DNA of 64,000 nt from NCBI RefSeq assembly GCF_014651595.1, contig NZ_BMXE01000007.1:1-64000 (forward strand). Direction: 5' to 3'. Shown one piece after another: positions 33,995-42,355 of this stretch. Source of the stretch: Pseudovibrio japonicus. GTDB taxonomy: Bacteria; Pseudomonadota; Alphaproteobacteria; Rhizobiales; Stappiaceae. A program made the translations under genes and the position numbers. Every line of letters begins with the position of its first letter. The first letter of the stretch is position 1. The notes beneath the pieces are model-generated. The model searched no databases, was not told the DNA's origin, and worked only from the letters and a program-made list of their open reading frames with translations.

Positions 33995-36046
33995 CTATCG
34001 ATACCTATCGTAATTGTCGCTTGGCGCAGCCAGCAGGTTTTGGGCGTAGGAATGACCGTCATAAACAGCCGCTGCAATTGTTCCGGGTGCCTTGCAGTCG
34101 CCAACTCTTGTGACAGCTTCGATCCCATTATCGGCCCATTGCGCTTCCCTGCTCTGAAGCTCCTGCCAAAGATGGTCGGAAGGAAGGCGTGATGTGACCG
34201 GCACAAGGGTGGCGCACTCCAGCCTTTTTGTTGCGCCGGAGTAAACGCATTCGAGTGTTAACTCACCCCCCTCAAAACCAGCCAACTGATACAGCGGGAT
34301 GATTTCGACATCGAGCTCCATCAAACGCTGTTGGATACGGGCTTGTTCGAGGGTATGTTCCGTCCACGGAGCGACGATGGGAGAAGGCGTGACGAAGGCC
34401 ACTTTGTAACCTGCGGAAACCAACATCTCCGCGAAAGCGCTGGCCATGTAGTAGTGATCATCGTCGAAGATCACGACCCTACCAGACTTGGAGATAGCAC
34501 CTGCACCCTTCTGAAGCAGATCATCTACCCCAACAACGGCGTCGCTCGGCAAGAATGGGAGTGGTAAGCGGTGCACGCGCCCGACACCGTCGGTTCGCCA
34601 CGTTGCTCCCGTGGCAAGCACAACCTTTTGAAATTGATAGGCAATGATGTCGTCTGCAGTCAGGGGGCTATCGAGATACAGCTCCGCGTTGGTGGCTTGC
34701 CGGAGCTGTGACATCCTCCAGTCACTGACGCGCGCCCATGTCGCAAGACCGGGCAGTTTGGATTCGTGTGAGACGCGTCCACCCCACTGCTGGCTTGCCT
34801 CGGCAACAACCACTTCTGCGCCGCGCTGCGCAAGCGCTCGTGCAGCTTCCAAGCCTGCCGGACCGCCGCCTACGACGAGGACGGATTGAGGTTTGCCAAG
34901 GCTCGGGATGACTTCCGGGTGCCAGCCTTTGCGCCATTCTTCGCCAATTGATGGATTCTGGGTACACCGCAATGGAACGCAGGTATTGTCACTTGCAACG
35001 CAAATGTTGCAGCCAATACATTCGCGGATGTCGTCAATCCGGCCTTCCTCAATCTTCTTCGGCAAAAAGGGATCTGCTATGGAAGGGCGCGCTGCGCCGA
35101 TAAGGTCCAGAATTCCCTTCCTGATCGCCCGCACCATGCTATCGGGCGAGGTATAGCGACCAACACCGACAACCGGTTTTGTCGTCAATGATTTCACGAA
35201 GGAGACGTAGTCTTCCTGATAGCCTTCCTGCGAGAACCGCGCGGTTTGGCTGTCGTTTGACCAGTTTGACAGATTGACGTCCCAAAGGTCAGGTTCATCC
35301 GCCAGCGCCGCAACAACATCCCGCCCTTCTCCGGTATGCTCAAGTCCGGCAGGACCAAGCAGCTCCTCAACGGCGAACCGAACTGCTACGGCACAGCTAT
35401 CTCCAACCGCATCACGCGTATCCGCCAGCACTTCGCGAAACAGGCGCAGGCGGTTTTCAAAACTACCGCCATATTCATCACTGCGGGAATTGTAGCGCTT
35501 CAGCAGGAAATGCTGGAGCAACGTCATGTCATGCCCCGCGTAGACATAGATGATATCAAAGCCTGCCTTCTTGGCCCTGAGCGCCGCATCGCGGTGCCAC
35601 TTTCTGAAGGCAGCGATATCGGCCTTGTCCATAGCGCGGGCCTGCACGGGATCAGTTACATCAACAACCACATCGGAAGGCCCATAAGGGGCGATGCGGC
35701 TTAAACGATTGGCAGTATGGATGCCGTTATGGACGAGCTGAATAGCCGCAAGACTGCCTTTTTTGTGAAGCGTCTCGGTCATTTTGCGTAGCCGTGGCAA
35801 GTCGCGGTCATCCCATATCCGCCCTTGATTAGAGGGCGAGAGGTCTGAGGAGGGATGTATCTCTGTTTCCTGCGTAGAGATCACGCCCCAGCCGCCCTCC
35901 GCTTTCATGGAACGCATGGCCAAGTCAGCTTCAGGATACCTGTGCCCCATGCCGCTACAGTGCGGGACCTGAAAGAAACGATTGCGGGTCGTTAACGGAC
36001 CAATCTGTACAGGCTCGAACAGTATATCGTAACGAGGGTCTCTCAA
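33995..36046 (-). CDS. Trimethylamine dehydrogenase-like iron-sulfur flavoprotein
   Basis: The 683-residue protein aligns by eye with trimethylamine/dimethylamine dehydrogenase. It has an N-terminal TIM barrel with Cys30 in QVPHC, the site of the 6-S-cysteinyl FMN in that family. A 4Fe-4S motif C343-x2-C346-x2-C349-x11-C361 follows, then an NAD(P)-like domain (SVLVVGGGPAGLEAARALA). The barrel residue that is Tyr60 in trimethylamine dehydrogenase is Glu60 here, while the Trp of the NW262-type position remains. The substrate is therefore likely a different N-methylated compound, such as a betaine or N-methylproline. The TTG start follows AAGGA. A BetI-like regulator is divergent. Confidence 0.86.
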   Translation of the reverse strand: MRDPRYDILFEPVQIGPLTTRNRFFQVPHCSGMGHRYPEADLAMRSMKAEGGWGVISTQETEIHPSSDLSPSNQGRIWDDRDLPRLRKMTETLHKKGSLAAIQLVHNGIHTANRLSRIAPYGPSDVVVDVTDPVQARAMDKADIAAFRKWHRDAALRAKKAGFDIIYVYAGHDMTLLQHFLLKRYNSRSDEYGGSFENRLRLFREVLADTRDAVGDSCAVAVRFAVEELLGPAGLEHTGEGRDVVAALADEPDLWDVNLSNWSNDSQTARFSQEGYQEDYVSFVKSLTTKPVVGVGRYTSPDSMVRAIRKGILDLIGAARPSIADPFLPKKIEEGRIDDIRECIGCNICVASDNTCVPLRCTQNPSIGEEWRKGWHPEVIPSLGKPQSVLVVGGGPAGLEAARALAQRGAEVVVAEASQQWGGRVSHESKLPGLATWARVSDWRMSQLRQATNAELYLDSPLTADDIIAYQFQKVVLATGATWRTDGVGRVHRLPLPFLPSDAVVGVDDLLQKGAGAISKSGRVVIFDDDHYYMASAFAEMLVSAGYKVAFVTPSPIVAPWTEHTLEQARIQQRLMELDVEIIPLYQLAGFEGGELTLECVYSGATKRLECATLVPVTSRLPSDHLWQELQSREAQWADNGIEAVTRVGDCKAPGTIAAAVYDGHSYAQNLLAAPSDNYDRYR

Positions 36047-36486
36047 TTATCTTTATCCTTGATGCCAGCCCGGTCGCACTCAACGGACTATCGTTTTTTT
36101 CTGGGGTTAGCTGGGTGGGCTACGTCCCTGATCACGAAAGACTATTTTTGTGGCCGCCTTTCGCCCAAATTTCATCTCACGCGTAGCGAAGGTTATGCTT
36201 CTCTTTTCCCGGGCAAGATCAGTAACCCCATTGAGCACCTCGTGAGATCCAGAACGATCAGAAGGCCGGTAACTGCGATTGCAGCTCATTTTTTGACACA
36301 ACACTCCCCCAGGTGCGACTGTAGGGCTGATTTGTAATCCGCGTCGGATTCTTGTCTCTTGCGATTCATTTTTCAGCCGTAAGCGACTAGGCTATGCAGT
36401 TGATAATATTACGCAAGGGTATTGCGAAAATTTTTTAATCATAGGTTTCGTTCAGTAAACGGAAGCGTCAGGAGGTCTCTAAGTTA
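36047..36486. promoter_or_regulatory. Divergent regulatory region of the amine dehydrogenase and tetR genes
   Basis: The 440-bp gap holds the promoters of both genes. CGCAA-GGGTA-TTGCG at 36412-36426 is a short perfect inverted repeat, about 60 bp upstream of the tetR start, suited to a TetR operator. A frame at 36059-36337 lacks any family resemblance. Confidence 0.45.
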
Positions 36487-37134
36487 ATGCCCGCCCAAAG
36501 AAAAAACTCTGCCGAAGGTGATCGGAAACAAGACTTGGTTGAGGCAACGTTACATTGCATATCCGAGAAAGGGATACAGGCGACCACATTACGCGAGGTT
36601 GCTGCACGGGCTGGCGTGAGCAATGGCCTGATCAGACATCACTTTGGCTGCAAAGCGCGCCTCATTACTGCGGCATATCGAAAAACGATTGAGCTGATCA
36701 CCGCGAATACAATGGAAGTCCTTCTCTCAAAGGACGGTTCTGCCCATGAACGCATGCGAAGGTTTGTAGGGGCTACGTTGAGCAGTCCAGCATCTGACTA
36801 CCAAATACTATCACTTTGGGCGACATTTGTGAGCCAGAGCAGAGTAGACCCGCTCATTGCTGCTGTGAGGGACGAGAGCTACTTGCAACTGCGCCGCGCC
36901 ACCGAACCGCTTCTGGCAGAGTTATTTGAAGCGGAAGGCCGGCCACTTCCGCCACAGGAATTGGAAGAAACCAGCATTATCGTTCACGGCGTTCTGGACG
37001 GCCTATGGATTGAGGCCTGCCTCGATGAAAATGCCGGAGGCAAAGAAAAGCTCATTGGCCTCGCAATCATTGCTCTTGAAAAGATACTGGAAGTCAACCT
37101 GAGCACGGTGAAGCGCCTGAAGGCCGTCTGCTAG
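36487..37134 (+). CDS. TetR-family regulator, BetI-like
   Basis: The 215-residue protein has the TetR helix-turn-helix TLREVAARAGVSNGLIRHHFGCKARLI (residues ~36-62), with the GLIRHHFG and CKARL variants that mark the BetI branch. BetI represses choline-to-betaine genes. Here no bet genes are present; instead the divergent gene is an amine dehydrogenase of the trimethylamine dehydrogenase group. I infer control of a methylated-amine or betaine catabolic step. The C-terminal TetR_C region (SLWATFVSQSRVDPLIAAVRD) fits BetI-type proteins. Confidence 0.88.
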   Translation: MPAQRKNSAEGDRKQDLVEATLHCISEKGIQATTLREVAARAGVSNGLIRHHFGCKARLITAAYRKTIELITANTMEVLLSKDGSAHERMRRFVGATLSSPASDYQILSLWATFVSQSRVDPLIAAVRDESYLQLRRATEPLLAELFEAEGRPLPPQELEETSIIVHGVLDGLWIEACLDENAGGKEKLIGLAIIALEKILEVNLSTVKRLKAVC

Positions 37135-37188
37135 CAGGCTCGTTGCGACGAGGTCTCAACCTGTCAAAAACTGCGTGAGCTTCTTCGC

Positions 37189-37827
37189 TCATAGTTTGGC
37201 GAGGATTTTTTGGGCGAGTTCTGGCGGCTCGGTTGATTCTGGATAGTATTCGAGCAGCGTGCCGTCGGGGGCCACCAGATAGATGTAGCTGGTGTGATCC
37301 ATGAGGTAGTACTCGGAAGTGTCTGATTGATCTGATCGCTCATAATAAGCTTTGAAGACTTCGGAGAGTTCTTTGATCTGATCGTCATCTCCGCTCAGCC
37401 CAAGGAAGCCTTCGCGGAATGCGCTGAGGTATTCTTTAAGAAGCTCTGGCGTGTCGCGCTGCGGGTCTACGGTCACAAAAATTGGGTCTGGCTCAATCCC
37501 CTTTTCCTGGAGGATGTCGAGCGCTTCGCCAATATTCAGGAGGCTGACCGGGCATATTTCCGGGCAAAACGTGTAGCCAAAGAAGACCAGTCGGTGTCGC
37601 CCGGAAAGGCTCCCCCACTTGGTGGAGGTGCCCTCGTGTGAAGTCAAAGTGATCCTCTGGGCATCCGGGCCATCAACATTGATGGTGGTGGACAGCGTAG
37701 GCTTTGTGCCTGTGCTTTTCTGCAGAGGTCCCTGTGAAAAGTAGCCAACGGAGGCACCCAGCAAAGCGATAATGGCGAAACTGGAAGCCGCCACCAGGAC
37801 GCTGATTTGCCTACCTGCTACTTTCAT
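37189..37827 (-). CDS. SCO1/SenC family copper chaperone
   Basis: The 212-residue protein has an N-terminal membrane anchor and a thioredoxin-fold domain with the copper motif Cys88-x3-Cys92 (FCPEICP) and a later His (YLMDHTSYIYLV). SCO proteins deliver copper to binuclear copper or heme-copper enzymes. It is the last gene of the group nirK-nirV-cytochrome c-SCO on the minus strand, 22 bp after the cytochrome gene. A role in copper insertion into NirK is likely, in addition to oxidase assembly. Confidence 0.92.
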   Translation of the reverse strand: MKVAGRQISVLVAASSFAIIALLGASVGYFSQGPLQKSTGTKPTLSTTINVDGPDAQRITLTSHEGTSTKWGSLSGRHRLVFFGYTFCPEICPVSLLNIGEALDILQEKGIEPDPIFVTVDPQRDTPELLKEYLSAFREGFLGLSGDDDQIKELSEVFKAYYERSDQSDTSEYYLMDHTSYIYLVAPDGTLLEYYPESTEPPELAQKILAKL

Positions 37828-37849
37828 GACTTTTCTCCGTCTTAAACGC

Positions 37850-38215
37850 TTACTTCAGTGTGTCCAGGTAGGCGAGAAGGTTGTTCATATCGTCATCCTT
37901 CTTGATGCCAGCAAAGGACATCTTGGTTCCCTTAACGAATTTTCTTGGAGACTTCAGGAAGTGTGCAAGGTTCTCGTCATCCCAGACAATGTCGGATTTT
38001 TTCATTGCCTTGGAGTACTTGTAACCCTCGATAGCTGCAGCATGGCGCCCAACAACACCAAACAGGGATGGGCCCATTTTGTTCTTACCTTCTTCAGGTG
38101 AGTGGCAAGCTGCACACTTTTTGAAGACTTTTGCACCTTTGACAGCATCGCCTGCTGCGTAAACCGGGCCGCTCAGCAACATTACGGAGAGCAGTGACAA
38201 GACTAGTTTTCTCAT
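37850..38215 (-). CDS. Small class I cytochrome c
   Basis: The 121-residue precursor has a signal peptide (LVLSLLSVMLLSGPVYA), one heme motif CAACH about residue 34, and a C-terminal Met ligand in GTKMSFAGI (CycA/cytochrome c2 type). The start lies 8 bp downstream of AGAGG and overlaps the nirV stop by ATGA. A periplasmic electron carrier encoded next to nirK is the natural electron donor to the copper nitrite reductase. The start at 38410 in a longer frame is not a cytochrome. Confidence 0.94.
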   Translation of the reverse strand: MRKLVLSLLSVMLLSGPVYAAGDAVKGAKVFKKCAACHSPEEGKNKMGPSLFGVVGRHAAAIEGYKYSKAMKKSDIVWDDENLAHFLKSPRKFVKGTKMSFAGIKKDDDMNNLLAYLDTLK

Positions 38216-39051
38216 GTTTTTCCTCTTATTTTGAGATCTTCGGTAGGAAGGAGGTTGGAAAGGAGCGGTTCGGATGCCAGGTCGCGAACGACACGGAACC
38301 CGATATTCGCCGGAGGGAAACCGATGGAGCACCCTCCTGTTGGTACCACCCGGATTAACTCGGACTGGTAGGTCATGTGCACACCCGCCAGAACCCGAAC
38401 ACCGCGGCAATTCTTATTGATTTCCTGCTTTGGTCCCTCTGCGGACCTGCGCCAGCAACTCTGCGTCCATTCCCAGACATTTCCGGCAATGTCAGCAACG
38501 CCATTATCCTCGGTGCCGTGTAGACCGATGGATTGGGTGCGTCGCCCGGCGCGTTTGCCGAAGTTGGCGTAATCTGCGGCCCAGGCCATGCGCGGATCGT
38601 CAAACAACTTATCGACTTTTTCTTCGATCACATCGTCTGCAAGCACACGCCACTCGGTTTCAGTGGGCAACCGGTAGGTCTGGCCTGTCTCGTGAGACAG
38701 CCACGCCAGATATTGTTGCGTATCAAGCCAGCTGACGCCTGTAACAGGATGGTCATCCCGAACGTATTTGCGTCGCTTTGGCTGGTGCGTGCAGCCCCCT
38801 GCATCGACGCAGGCCTGCCAATCCCCAAAGGTCACCTCATACTTAGCCACCGCGATCCGCTTTGCGCCCCTTTCCGGGGTATCAATCCTGACCTCAACCA
38901 TCTGAGGTTGGGGTGCGTCCCCCGAGGAAGGCTCCTCGAGAGACGCAAGACGTGGCGAGATATCTGGAAGGTAGACTCTCGCCTTACTACCAGCCCAGAT
39001 GGAGGCAACTGCCACTCCTATAGAAAGGGTAACGTAAACTGACAGCTTCAT
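38212..39051 (-). CDS. nirV: NirV, formylglycine-generating-enzyme-like protein
   Basis: The 279-residue protein belongs to the SUMF1/FGE-sulfatase fold: VAKYEVTFGDWQACVDAGGC, then HPVTGVSWLDTQQYLAWLS, RLPTETEWRVLAD, DIAGNVWEWTQSCW and FPPANIGFRVVRD. An N-terminal membrane helix (SVYVTLSIGVAVASIWAG) anchors it in the periplasm. NirV accompanies nirK in Rhodobacter and other alphaproteobacteria; its reaction is unknown. It starts 31 bp after nirK and overlaps the cytochrome start by 4 bp. Whether it still modifies a cysteine is open. Confidence 0.9.
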   Translation of the reverse strand: MKLSVYVTLSIGVAVASIWAGSKARVYLPDISPRLASLEEPSSGDAPQPQMVEVRIDTPERGAKRIAVAKYEVTFGDWQACVDAGGCTHQPKRRKYVRDDHPVTGVSWLDTQQYLAWLSHETGQTYRLPTETEWRVLADDVIEEKVDKLFDDPRMAWAADYANFGKRAGRRTQSIGLHGTEDNGVADIAGNVWEWTQSCWRRSAEGPKQEINKNCRGVRVLAGVHMTYQSELIRVVPTGGCSIGFPPANIGFRVVRDLASEPLLSNLLPTEDLKIRGKT

Positions 39052-39081
39052 GTTATCTCTCCACGTCTCGAACCGACCGAC

Positions 39082-40266
39082 TTAGGAAGGAATAGGACCA
39101 GGCTTGGAAACCTGCTTCATTAAGTCATCGTCCCATTCGCCATCGACGATGACGTGTGAGGCGGCACCAAGTTCAACCGCTTCAATGAGATTGTGATTGA
39201 GGTATACGTAGACGCCCGGCTGGCGGAACGTATAAAGAGCTGCCCCGGCAGAGCCGCCGCGGATGAACCAGGTCTCAAGACCAGTCGCAGGATCGTCAGC
39301 AAAGGAGCCGGTTTCCCAGACGTAGTCGCCATGACCACCAATCAGGTGAGGTCGTGAATCGCGGTTTGACTGGGCGTGAATGAAGAGTGCTGTGCGGCCA
39401 ACTGCAGATTTGAGTGCGTGATCACCTGTCAACGCACCGACCTTGCCGTTGAAGACCACATGTGTTGGTGTCAGGGTACGCATGACCGGCATAACGTCAG
39501 CGAAGTTGTCGCCCGGTCCGTCATAGACCTTCCAGTCGCCGTTCTCGTCTTTCGGAATGTAGAAATCCTGCTCGCCAACGTAAAAAACATCGTCGTAAGA
39601 CAGCAGGTTACCGTCTTTGTCTTTCAGGCCTTCACGCGGCAGCACCATGACAGCACCGTTCATGCCGTGAACAACATGGTACGGGATCATCTGTCCCTCA
39701 GGCGCACAATGGTAGACGAAGACGCCTGACTTAACGGCCTTCCAGCGCAGCTTCACCTGCTCGCCCGGTAGCACATGTGTCAGGCCCGCACCACCAAGCG
39801 CACCGGTAGATGAATGGAAGTCAATGTTGTGTTCCATTCGGTTGTATTCTGGGTTGATCAGCGTCAGTTCTACGTAATCGCCTTCGTGGCAGACGATCAG
39901 TGGGCCCGGAACGGATCCTTCAAAAGTCAGCGCCCATGTTTCCGCGCCATGGTCGTCCACTTCCCAGCGCAGTTCTTTAATGGTCATCGTGACTTCGACA
40001 ACTTTCGGACCGCCCTTCGCAACCTGATCATGCTTCGGCGCAAACGGTGGAGCGACCAGCTCCTGTTTCACGCGAGGCAATGCAGCAATTTCTGCCTCGG
40101 TGAGTGAGACTTCCGCTTCCGCCGCACCGGCAGCAACCTCTTTTGTTGCCGCAACGGCCTGATTTGCTGCCACAGCAAAGGCACCAAACGCTGCGGTGGA
40201 TGAAGCAACTGTCGAAGCCTTTAGAAAACTGCGTCGGTCTAATCCATTTTTCGTATCTGTTGGCAT
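39082..40266 (-). CDS. nirK: Copper nitrite reductase, NO-forming (class II type)
   Basis: The 394-residue Tat-exported enzyme (twin Arg in DRRSFLKAS) reduces nitrite to NO in the periplasm. Ligands are visible: type 1 copper His146, Cys187, His197, Met202; type 2 copper His151 and His186 with a later His; catalytic Asp149 in EHNIDFHS. The segment [18 protein letters not shown] has the class II spacing (Cys to His ten residues). It is the first gene of nirK-nirV-cytochrome c-SCO. Two NsrR-like sites lie within 85 bp of its start, so NO-sensitive repression is likely. Confidence 0.96.
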   Translation of the reverse strand: MPTDTKNGLDRRSFLKASTVASSTAAFGAFAVAANQAVAATKEVAAGAAEAEVSLTEAEIAALPRVKQELVAPPFAPKHDQVAKGGPKVVEVTMTIKELRWEVDDHGAETWALTFEGSVPGPLIVCHEGDYVELTLINPEYNRMEHNIDFHSSTGALGGAGLTHVLPGEQVKLRWKAVKSGVFVYHCAPEGQMIPYHVVHGMNGAVMVLPREGLKDKDGNLLSYDDVFYVGEQDFYIPKDENGDWKVYDGPGDNFADVMPVMRTLTPTHVVFNGKVGALTGDHALKSAVGRTALFIHAQSNRDSRPHLIGGHGDYVWETGSFADDPATGLETWFIRGGSAGAALYTFRQPGVYVYLNHNLIEAVELGAASHVIVDGEWDDDLMKQVSKPGPIPS

Positions 40267-40297
40267 TATGTATACCCCCCGGTTATTTGGTCAATTA

Positions 40298-40320
40298 AAC
40301 ATACACATCATATATATCTT
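40298..40320. promoter_or_regulatory. Possible NsrR half-conserved site, distal to nirK by 32 bp
   Basis: Reading on the plus strand, the site matches 16 of 22 defined positions of the E. coli NsrR consensus (AAGATGYATTT-N-AAATGYATCTT), by my own hand count. The right half ATATATATCTT is the better half. It sits 30 bp, about three helical turns, from the next site. Confidence 0.4.
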
Positions 40321-40327
40321 TCATTAA

Positions 40328-40350
40328 AAGATGTAAATGCGATATATCTT
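40328..40350. promoter_or_regulatory. NsrR-type binding site at nirK
   Basis: The outer parts AAGATGTA and ATATATCTT fit the NsrR palindrome (17 of 22 positions by hand count). It lies 62-84 bp upstream of nirK. The nsrR gene itself lies 270 bp further upstream on the same strand. Confidence 0.65.
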
Positions 40351-40620
40351 TAAACGCCCAAAAGCTATGAGGAATGCGTGGAAAGCTTCCCGCCCGACCA
40401 GGGGGAACTCCACCAACATACGATAATTTCATGATCCGCCAGGGAAGAGGGTAAGCCGAAAAACTAGGGAGGACGCCTGTTACGACAGGCGACCGCCAAT
40501 GGGGTACGTTCTTCTTACTAATACATATATGTAGTTAGTTCTATTAGGGGTCTCACGTAATGGATTCTCCCAAGTGAGTCCCCGTGCAAGTAGGGTTGAT
40601 GAGTTGTCTGGTCGGATACT

Positions 40621-41037
40621 TCAAAGCGAAAATGTGCTCTTGCGCAGACAAAGATCCGCTAGTGTGTATTTGCCGAGCGTTTCAAGAAAAGATGCCATTG
40701 CTTCGTTCAAAGGCCCTATTAATTTGCATGCTGGCGATAGCGGGCACGTATTGTGGGAGGTCATGCACTCCACGAGTTTGAAATCAGTCTCGGTGGTTAT
40801 CAGAACGTCTGCAAGATTAATCTCTTCCGGTTTGCGCCCAAGTCGCAATCCGCCAGAGCGTCCGCGCACAGATTCAAGATAACCTGCTTTTGTCAGCGCA
40901 TTGACAACCTTCATCATGTGCCCGCGCGAGACACGGTAATACGAGTTCATCTCGTCGATTGTGAAGAGATGATCCTGATTTGCTGCGGCGTACATGAGCA
41001 CGCGGAATGACAGGTCTGAGAAGCTGGTCAAACGCAT
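40621..41037 (-). CDS. nsrR: NO-responsive Rrf2-family repressor NsrR
   Basis: The 138-residue protein has an Rrf2 winged helix-turn-helix (FTIDEMNSYYRVSRGHMMKVVNALTKAGYLESVRGRSGGLRL). It also has the iron-sulfur ligands of NsrR: Cys91, Cys98 and Cys104 in ECMTSHNTCPLSPACK, plus Asp8 in SFSDLSFR, equivalent to the fourth ligand of Streptomyces NsrR. NO destroys the cluster and releases repression. It lies on the same strand upstream of nirK, and NsrR-type sites are found at nirK and at the divergent DUF2189 gene. Confidence 0.93.
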   Translation of the reverse strand: MRLTSFSDLSFRVLMYAAANQDHLFTIDEMNSYYRVSRGHMMKVVNALTKAGYLESVRGRSGGLRLGRKPEEINLADVLITTETDFKLVECMTSHNTCPLSPACKLIGPLNEAMASFLETLGKYTLADLCLRKSTFSL

Positions 41038-41389
41038 GTGAGCTTCCTTTTAAAACTAGGCCGTTGAAAAAGTGTAGGTCTATGCTTATTGAAACTATCG
41101 AAAGTAATATTAGAGATATCTAGTATATATGTTATTTTCTGAGGCCGCACTATCTCCAAGGATGACCCTGCGTTTTGTATGGGGTTGGGCACCAGCGTGG
41201 CATCTGAGCTCGCAAAAACCGCAAACGTGAGCATGGTGCTAAATAGGGGCGTCTGACAGGTCTCTCAGCTCCATCTCTGGTTTTACCTGTTTAGTCCTCT
41301 TGTTTTCCTGCCATTACGGGTAATAGTGATTGAAAAAGATGTATATTAAATGTATCTTTTAGTATCTTCTTTTTCATTCGGAGTCCGAT
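41038..41389. other. nsrR and DUF2189 divergent promoter region
   Basis: The 352-bp gap separates nsrR from the DUF2189 gene and holds their promoters. The strong NsrR-type site at 41336-41358 is close to the DUF2189 start. A frame at 41028-41234 is a shadow without homology. Confidence 0.6.
41336..41358. promoter_or_regulatory. Near-consensus NsrR site
   Basis: The 23-bp element begins AAGATGTATAT and ends AAATGTATCTT. It matches the E. coli NsrR consensus at 21 of 22 defined positions by hand count, the only change being one A for T. It ends 31 bp before the DUF2189 start codon, the position of a repressor site over the promoter. Confidence 0.85.
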
Positions 41390-42145
41390 ATGGTCACGAT
41401 CACGCACGCGGCGAAGCCCAGTTCCTGGAAATATGCTTTTGAACGTTGCAAAACCTGGTTACAGGCTGGCATCACCGACTTTAAAAAACGTCCCCTTGTC
41501 GGATTGCTCTCCGGCATCGGGTTCTTTTCAATCAGTTATCTGACAGTAGCGGGTCTGTACCTTCTGGATATGTCATGGATGCTCGTCCCGGTGTTTTCCG
41601 GCGTCACGCTGGTCGCTCCACTTTTGGCCATTGGTCTGTATCGCGCGGCACTTCAGGTAAAAGAGGGTCGCAGCCGCCCTATTGCTTCGCCCGGTCAGCT
41701 CGTGGTTGCCGGTGCCGTTCTTCTGCTGCTTCTAATCACCTGGGTTCGCGCGGCCGCAATCCTCTACGCAGTCTTCTTCGGCCTGAAGCCAGTGCCTGCT
41801 CTGGGTGAAACACTGCACATTCTTGCGCAGACCCCTACTGGATTAATTCTGTCACTTGTCGGTATTTCGGTCGGTGGTTTGTTCGCTTCCTTCACGCTCG
41901 CAGTTGCCGCCTTCTCTATTCCAATGCTTGTGGACCGCAAGGTTGATGCCTTCACCGCCATGGGTAGGAGCTTTTCAGCCTGTGCTCACAACTTCAAACT
42001 CGCGACTGCCTGGGGCGTCCTCACAACCGGCATCATGATCGCTGGCCTAGCAACAGGTTTCATCGCCACAATCATCCTCTTCCCCCTAGTAGGCTTCGCA
42101 ACTTGGCACGCTTACGATGATCTCTTCGGGGCCAGCGCAAACTGA
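41390..42145 (+). CDS. DUF2189 integral membrane protein, NsrR-controlled
   Basis: The 251-residue protein has about six membrane helices, beginning WKYAFERCKTWLQAGITDFKKRP and LVGLLSGIGFFSISYLTVAGLYL, and ending LFPLVGFATWHAYDDLFGA, which is the DUF2189 signature. DUF2189 proteins occur near respiratory and nitrogen-oxide genes in alphaproteobacteria. Their function is unknown. A near-perfect NsrR site directly upstream makes this gene a strong member of the NO regulon. It is followed by its own terminator. Confidence 0.9.
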   Translation: MVTITHAAKPSSWKYAFERCKTWLQAGITDFKKRPLVGLLSGIGFFSISYLTVAGLYLLDMSWMLVPVFSGVTLVAPLLAIGLYRAALQVKEGRSRPIASPGQLVVAGAVLLLLLITWVRAAAILYAVFFGLKPVPALGETLHILAQTPTGLILSLVGISVGGLFASFTLAVAAFSIPMLVDRKVDAFTAMGRSFSACAHNFKLATAWGVLTTGIMIAGLATGFIATIILFPLVGFATWHAYDDLFGASAN

Positions 42146-42184
42146 GCAGGTGTATCCGTAGATAAGACCCTGTCTTTGATCGCT

Positions 42185-42220
42185 GGGGCATAGACAGCGA
42201 AGCTGTTCTGTGCCCCTTTT
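42185..42220 (+). terminator. Terminator of the DUF2189 gene
   Basis: GGGGCA pairs with TGCCCC, and inside it GACAGC pairs with GCTGTT-type bases (one mismatch); TTTT follows. It lies 40 bp after the stop codon. Confidence 0.8.
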
Positions 42221-42262
42221 GTCGCGAAATACTAAAGTGTCATACTAAAAAGACACTGTTTG

Positions 42263-42289
42263 ACACCAATCTGATTGTCAGGTTGGTGT
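42263..42289 (-). terminator. Hairpin after the alpha/beta-hydrolase gene
   Basis: ACACCAATCTGA pairs with TCAGGTTGGTGT (one wobble) around TTG. On the minus strand it comes 67 bp after the hydrolase stop. A T-run lies some 20 bases further on, so termination is possible but not certain. Confidence 0.5.
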
Positions 42290-42355
42290 GCTTGACCAAG
42301 CCTGAGTGCGGAAACACCCGTCACTCGAATGTGTTAGGCGCATGGCAACTTCGAT

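Larger units (their letters stand above)
40267..40620. other. nirK upstream region
   Basis: The 354-bp gap between nsrR and nirK contains the two NsrR-like sites at 40298-40350 and an AT-rich segment near 40495-40560. No TTG-N8-CAA box is apparent. No gene is seen in it. Confidence 0.6.

Noticed and set aside
36059-36337. 92-codon frame in the divergent amine dehydrogenase/tetR region
   Set aside because: It sits in a promoter region, shows no family pattern, and its composition is like non-coding DNA.
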